6,006 bases of DNA from Thermoflexia bacterium (GTDB taxonomy: Bacteria > Chloroflexota > Anaerolineae > B4-G1 > SLSP01): NCBI GenBank assembly GCA_030605705.1, contig JAUWHU010000333.1:1-6006 (forward strand). Reading direction: 5' to 3'. Below, one piece after another: positions 3,116-6,006 of this stretch. The notes below the pieces were generated by a model, which saw only the letters and a program-made list of their open reading frames with translations, had not been told where the DNA came from and ran no database searches. Position 1 is the stretch's first letter, and every line of letters begins with the position of its first letter. Made by a program: the position numbers and the translations under genes.

Positions 3116-6006
3116 CCTTCAGCGCCCGCGCCAACAATTGGGCCAATTGCTCCATGTCCGGTGGCTTGAGCATCCAGCCGGCCAGGCCCTGCGCTTGCAG
3201 GTCCTTGAGTTCGCTCTCCATTGGGTGACCACTCAACATCACCACCGGCAGGTTCGGGCCGCGCTGTCGCATGGCGTGGAACAACGCCTGCCCTCCCATC
3301 TCCGGCATCACCAGGTCACTCAGCACCAGTGATACCTCTTCTGCGCGCTGCTCCAAGATGTCCAACGCCTCGCGGCCATCCGCCGCTTCCAGTACCCGAT
3401 AGTTCAGCGCTTCCAGGGTGGCGGCCAGGGCTTTGCGCAGGGCTACGTTGTCCTCCACCACCAGGATGGTCTCTCCTTGTCCCTGGACATAAGTGGGCGT
3501 TTCCAGGACTGCGACCTCCGGCAGAGACACCAGCAAGGCCGGCAGGTAGAGCGTGAACGTGGTCCCCGCCCCGACCTCCGTGCTCACGTCAACGTGGCCT
3601 TCGTGCTGTTTCACGATGCCATAGACCTGCGCCAGCCCCAACCCCGTCCCTTTGCCGACCTCTTTGGTGGTAAAGAATGGCTCGAAAATGTGCGGCAACA
3701 CCTCAGGTGGAATCCCGCTGCCGGTATCGCTCACCCGCACCCGCACCCACTCTCCGGCCTCCATCTCAGGCAGCGGCGGCCTTTTGTGGCTCTCGACCTG
3801 CACCCGCTCCAACTCGATGCGCAGTTCCCCACCTTCCGGCATGGCATCCCGCGCGTTGACGGCTAAGTTCATGATCGCCTGCTGCATCCGCGTCGGGTCG
3901 GCGTGTACCGTGTATTCGTCGGCGCCGTAGGTCAAGCGTATCTCGATGCTCTCCGGCACGGTGCGTTCCAGCAGCTTGATCACCTCTTTCAGGAACGGCG
4001 TCAGGTCCATGGGGCGACGCTCCAGCACGGCGCGGCGGCTGAAATCCAGGATCTGCTGGACCAGGTCGGTGGCTCTATAGGCTTGCCCGGAGACCGTCTC
4101 CAGGCGCTGGCGGATTTTGACGGGCAGGTCCGGGGCATTCAACGACATCTGGGTATAGAGGAGAATGGTGGTCATGATGTTGTTGAAATCGTGGGCTACG
4201 CCGGCCGCCAGCTGCCCCAGCGCCACCAGCCGCTCTTGCTGCTGAGTGCGCCGTTGGCTCTCGCGCTCCTGGGTCACGTCGCGGATGACCAGCACCCAGT
4301 TCTCCGGCTCGGGGCCGTTCGCCATCGGACGGGCGATGATCTCAAAGGTCCGGCCATCCGCTTTGACCTCGTGCCATAGTCCCTTGGTGGGTGGCGAGGT
4401 GAGCAGTTCGGCCAGGGGGCGGTTGCCCAGGCGAGTGAGGGGTTTGCGAGTGGAGAGGTCCTCGCGAGCTACGAGGACCGCCAGGGCGCGCCCGGCCGCC
4501 GGATTGGCCAGAGCAATGTACCCATTGGCGTCCAGCAGGAGCACGCCTTCCGGCACGGTGTTCATGATTCCCTGCATCAGGCAGGCCTGGGTCTGGTTCT
4601 GCGCCAGCAATTGCTCGCGCTCGTTTTCAATCTCCCTTTCCCTGGTCACATCCCTGGCACACCCAACAGTTCCTATTAGCTCGCCATTCTCATCCCAGAA
4701 CGGTGACTTGATAATGTCAAGGATGACGAATCTTCCTTTAATATTGCCGGATTCATCCCTTCTTATTACTTTTTTGGTTTCTAAAACAGCTCCATCAGAA
4801 TCAATACAAGTTTCACCAAAGGTATGATAGTTGGGATTCTCCGGATGCGATTGTTTCTCCCTTTCTGCGAAGAAAATGTCCGTTTTCCCAACAGGTTCAT
4901 AGACGTCCCTGGCATTGAGCAAATCCTCACAGCAGGATTTGTTTACAAACATGAACCTGCCCTGCAAGTCCTTGGTCCAGATGAACTCGGGCAGATTGTC
5001 GCACATCAATCTTAACATGGAATTCAAACATTTGAGCTTTTCATGACTCTCCCGTAATGCCTCCGCCGCCCGCTTGCGCTCGGTGATGTCGCGGGAAACC
5101 TCTATCACCAAACTCGGTCGGCCATCCCCATGCCATGCAGCCACGCTGGCAGTACACCAGAAGTCCATTTTCTTCCCATCCGTTCCTATGACTCCTGTTT
5201 CATGCTCGTGAATTTCGCTATCTGCAAAGGTTTTCGCCACTATACATGAGTCGCAAACTTTATCGCGCCGGTGGTAGGCAACATAACACTTCTTTCCAAT
5301 AAGGTTCGGTCCGAACAATCGTTTCGCGACATCGTTAGCCCACACAATATTGTAGTGCTCGTCTATCATGCTCATATGATCCGTCACAGAAGCGATAATT
5401 CCTGCAAGTCGTTCCTCGCTCTGCCGCAGCGCCGCCGCCGCCCGCTTGCGCTCGGTGATGTCTCTTGTGGTTCCCTGGAAACCTATTGGTTTTCCAGTTT
5501 CATCAAGGACAAATGTGCTGCTTACCTCACAGGCGATCTCCTCACCCTGTTTATTGTAAAAATATATCTCGAACACCACGCCTGTCTGAGTTTCCAGATT
5601 CTCCAACTCTTGAGATATGATTCCCATCATCTTTTGCATTTCTTCAGGAGAACAATGATCAGATAATTTACTTCCTATCCACTCCTCCGGTGTAAATCCC
5701 AGTATGCCCCATACAGCCGGAGTAATGTATGTAAATTCAAGGTCCATGTCCATCTGCCAGATGGCATCAATTGTATTCTCAGCCAATAACCGGTATTTAC
5801 CCTCGCTCTCCCGCAGCGACTCCTCCACCTGCCGCTTCTCCATCACCAGGCATTGCTTCTCAAGCGCCCCCCTGACGGTAGCCAACACCTCATCCATGTT
5901 CAAGGGCTTGGTGATGTAGGCCGATGCCCCCTCGTTCAGGGCTTGCAGCGCGGTCTCCAGAGAGGCATAGGCGGTGACCATGATCACATCCATGTCAGGG
6001 TGCAGC
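3105..6006 (-). CDS. Hybrid sensor histidine kinase: (receiver)-PAS-PAS-PAS-PAS-HisKA-HATPase-receiver, 5' end missing
   Basis: The frame is open to the right edge (the codons before the ATG at 5993 read LHPD), so the true start is outside the window. Residues are counted from that ATG. 1-45 is the end of a receiver domain, with T7 in MVTAY and K29 in ITKP; its phospho-acceptor Asp is not visible. PAS domains lie at about 66-180, 191-306, 318-452 and 466-576, the first two ending in DITERKRAA. HisKA carries H601 in AAGVAHDFNN. The ATPase domain has the N box at 709-713, DTGSGIP (756-762), and an F box leading to GTGLGL (782-787). The final receiver has E847/D848, phospho-acceptor D893, S921 and K943. 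No membrane segment is visible, so sensing is probably cytoplasmic. All kinase residues look intact. Signal transfer would go from H601 to D893 or to a separate partner. PAS2 contains a Cys cluster, and PAS1-PAS3 are AT-richer than the rest. Confidence 0.95.
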   Translation of the reverse strand, partial: LHPDMDVIMVTAYASLETALQALNEGASAYITKPLNMDEVLATVRGALEKQCLVMEKRQVEESLRESEGKYRLLAENTIDAIWQMDMDLEFTYITPAVWGILGFTPEEWIGSKLSDHCSPEEMQKMMGIISQELENLETQTGVVFEIYFYNKQGEEIACEVSSTFVLDETGKPIGFQGTTRDITERKRAAAALRQSEERLAGIIASVTDHMSMIDEHYNIVWANDVAKRLFGPNLIGKKCYVAYHRRDKVCDSCIVAKTFADSEIHEHETGVIGTDGKKMDFWCTASVAAWHGDGRPSLVIEVSRDITERKRAAEALRESHEKLKCLNSMLRLMCDNLPEFIWTKDLQGRFMFVNKSCCEDLLNARDVYEPVGKTDIFFAEREKQSHPENPNYHTFGETCIDSDGAVLETKKVIRRDESGNIKGRFVILDIIKSPFWDENGELIGTVGCARDVTREREIENEREQLLAQNQTQACLMQGIMNTVPEGVLLLDANGYIALANPAAGRALAVLVAREDLSTRKPLTRLGNRPLAELLTSPPTKGLWHEVKADGRTFEIIARPMANGPEPENWVLVIRDVTQERESQRRTQQQERLVALGQLAAGVAHDFNNIMTTILLYTQMSLNAPDLPVKIRQRLETVSGQAYRATDLVQQILDFSRRAVLERRPMDLTPFLKEVIKLLERTVPESIEIRLTYGADEYTVHADPTRMQQAIMNLAVNARDAMPEGGELRIELERVQVESHKRPPLPEMEAGEWVRVRVSDTGSGIPPEVLPHIFEPFFTTKEVGKGTGLGLAQVYGIVKQHEGHVDVSTEVGAGTTFTLYLPALLVSLPEVAVLETPTYVQGQGETILVVEDNVALRKALAATLEALNYRVLEAADGREALDILEQRAEEVSLVLSDLVMPEMGGQALFHAMRQRGPNLPVVMLSGHPMESELKDLQAQGLAGWMLKPPDMEQLAQLLARALKDEE
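5063..5090 (-). repeat. 28-bp direct repeat in the kinase gene, copy after PAS2
   Basis: These 28 bases are identical to 5435-5462. They encode the inter-PAS linker DITERKRAA (starting at residue 302) and are very GC-rich inside AT-richer surroundings. Identity at the base level, not just the protein level, points to recent module duplication or recombination at the linker. Confidence 0.8.
5435..5462 (-). repeat. 28-bp direct repeat in the kinase gene, copy after PAS1
   Basis: Identical to 5063-5090 and 372 bases away, in the same frame; it encodes DITERKRAA starting at residue 178. A deletion between the two copies would remove exactly one PAS domain (124 codons) in frame. Confidence 0.8.

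Noticed and set aside
3221..4379. Several long plus-strand open frames opposite the kinase (3221-3556, 3477-3866, 3903-4379 and others)
   Set aside because: They lie antisense to strongly conserved kinase domains in GC-rich DNA, where stop-free antisense frames are common; they are proline/arginine-rich and show no domain or ribosome site.

Overview
The window is a 6-kb, moderately GC-rich bacterial chromosome segment. Every convincing gene lies on the minus strand, so transcription runs from base 6006 towards base 1. A Chloroflexota (Anaerolineae/Caldilineae-like) origin is my best guess. It rests on the mix of a many-PAS hybrid kinase, a toxin-antitoxin-like pair, and intergenic DNA full of short 8-bp-period repeats and a branched palindromic element. 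No marker gene here proves the taxonomy.

Layout in transcription order. (1) 3105-6006 is a hybrid sensor histidine kinase whose 5' end lies outside the window: partial receiver, four PAS domains, HisKA, HATPase, C-terminal receiver. (2) 3008-3115 is a possible 35-codon ORF overlapping the kinase stop. (3) 2290-2973 is a small protein with a central domain resembling the plasmid pRiA4b ORF-3 family, flanked by two predicted zinc-binding modules. (4) 2076-2289 is intergenic, with a promoter, two candidate operators and an octamer repeat array. (5) 1401-2075 and 823-1413 are an AbiEii-like nucleotidyltransferase followed by an AbiEi-like winged-helix protein, overlapping by 13 bp. This is a type IV toxin-antitoxin-like operon with the toxin-type gene first. 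(6) 490-822 is intergenic, with an AACGTT triplet, a cloverleaf-like palindromic element, a second octamer array homologous to the one at 2198, and a weak promoter candidate. (7) 1-489 is the N-terminal 163 codons of an M20-family metallopeptidase that runs off the left edge.

How the genes work together. The nucleotidyltransferase and AbiEi-like genes form a translationally coupled unit, and the winged-helix protein probably represses the promoter near 2117-2144, where two inverted repeats sit. The kinase, the small ORF and the zinc-finger protein could be one transcript, but only spacing supports that. The peptidase looks like an unrelated housekeeping gene.

The most interesting points are the composition mosaic inside the kinase (AT-richer PAS1-PAS3 joined by GC-rich linkers, two of which share 28 identical bases), the paired octamer arrays upstream of two unrelated genes, the branched palindrome at 720-773, the reversed toxin/antitoxin gene order with its candidate operators, and the double-zinc-finger architecture of the 2290-2973 protein. 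I found no convincing new defence system beyond the AbiE-like pair, and no tRNA, rRNA, CRISPR or transposase gene.
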